Shown here in pieces: positions 63,622-64,000 of a stretch of 64,000 nucleotides of DNA. The DNA comes from Phytophthora colocasiae. Taxonomy: Eukaryota > Oomycota > Peronosporomycetes > Peronosporales > Peronosporaceae. The notes under the pieces are model-generated. The model was not told the DNA's origin and did not search any database. It was given only the letters and a program-made list of their open reading frames with translations. The stretch is taken from NCBI GenBank assembly GCA_018806915.1, contig JAGKQI010000049.1, positions 558,001-622,000 of the forward strand. The letters are read 5' to 3'. The stretch's first letter is position 1. Each line of letters starts with the position of its first letter. The translations under genes and the position numbers were made by a program.

Positions 63622-64000
63622 CGGTGCACAGGAGGGGTCTAAAAAGCTAGTTACGTCTTCTTAGGGTTTCTGTTTAGTTTTTCATGCTGCTGTGACGCGT
63701 GTAGTACAAAAGCTTTGCAACCCCTGTCAATATATGTTCCTTTTACCATTTCTCCAGCGTAAACTATGCCGAGTGATACAACTATGGAATTCATGTGCTA
63801 AGCCCCCTGACAAGACCAGCAAGCGGTGCAAAGAGCACGGCTGTGGAGAGGGAGAAAGAACCTGTATATGTTAAAAGTGACCATGACTTCACACCAAATG
63901 CGAGACATCTTTATCCGTTCTATTTGGTTGCTAGGCACCCTTCCCAAGTTTGTCTGACTGTTCGAACCGCTTAGGCATGCTCTTCTTCATCAAGTTCTGA
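63622..64000. other. Terminal intergenic region
   Basis: No gene supported to the window end. A 60-codon plus frame at 63692-63874 is not recognisable. Confidence 0.4.

Overview
The window is nuclear DNA of an oomycete, most likely Phytophthora or a close relative. The evidence is a Crinkler (CRN) type effector gene, a radial-spoke gene expected of an organism with flagellate zoospores, short introns of about 58-84 bp, oomycete-type initiator motifs about 20-60 bp upstream of several ATGs, and Ty3/Gypsy and piggyBac families of oomycete character. It is a repeat-rich region with a few ordinary genes between nested and rearranged mobile elements.

Layout. 1-17246 is a very large palindrome. 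Its arms (at least 6.9 kb each; the left one leaves the window) carry, from inside outwards, an LTR, a decayed coiled-coil gag, a broken host-type SPRY/EF-hand gene and a truncated hAT transposase. The 3.4 kb spacer carries the pol half of a chromodomain Ty3/Gypsy element. 18.8-22.4 kb is a gene island: radial spoke head protein, WD40 protein and a CRN effector with an HNH-nuclease-like C-terminus. 22.5-31.4 kb holds remnants of a Maverick/Polinton-like protein-primed DNA polymerase split by two piggyBac elements, the first apparently intact, followed by a short piggyBac-derived gene.

31.9-46.3 kb is a minus-strand Ty3/Gypsy element with gag (three zinc knuckles), protease, reverse transcriptase, its own RNase H, a second acquired RNase H, integrase and chromodomain. 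It also carries a long plus-strand (antisense) reading frame beside the 3' LTR with an oomycete-like initiator. A small protein-kinase fragment sits in its pol spacer. Its 5' LTR-like end forms one arm of a second palindrome (44677-48116). 49.4-57.1 kb is a third, decayed plus-strand Ty3/Gypsy element.

57.2-64.0 kb returns to genes: two broken host gene pieces (a SCAMP-like N-terminus and RanBP2-type zinc fingers), a highly divergent short-tailed histone H4 variant, a Myb/SANT-like protein, an unrecognised three-exon gene, and a frameshifted protein resembling the double-stranded beta-helix fold.

The strongest candidates for something new are the H4 variant, the antisense ORF in the dual-RNase-H element, the recurring palindromic motif in the ends and introns of both piggyBacs, and the inside-out retrotransposon palindrome. 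Exon boundaries and frame calls were worked out by eye. No database search or alignment program was used.
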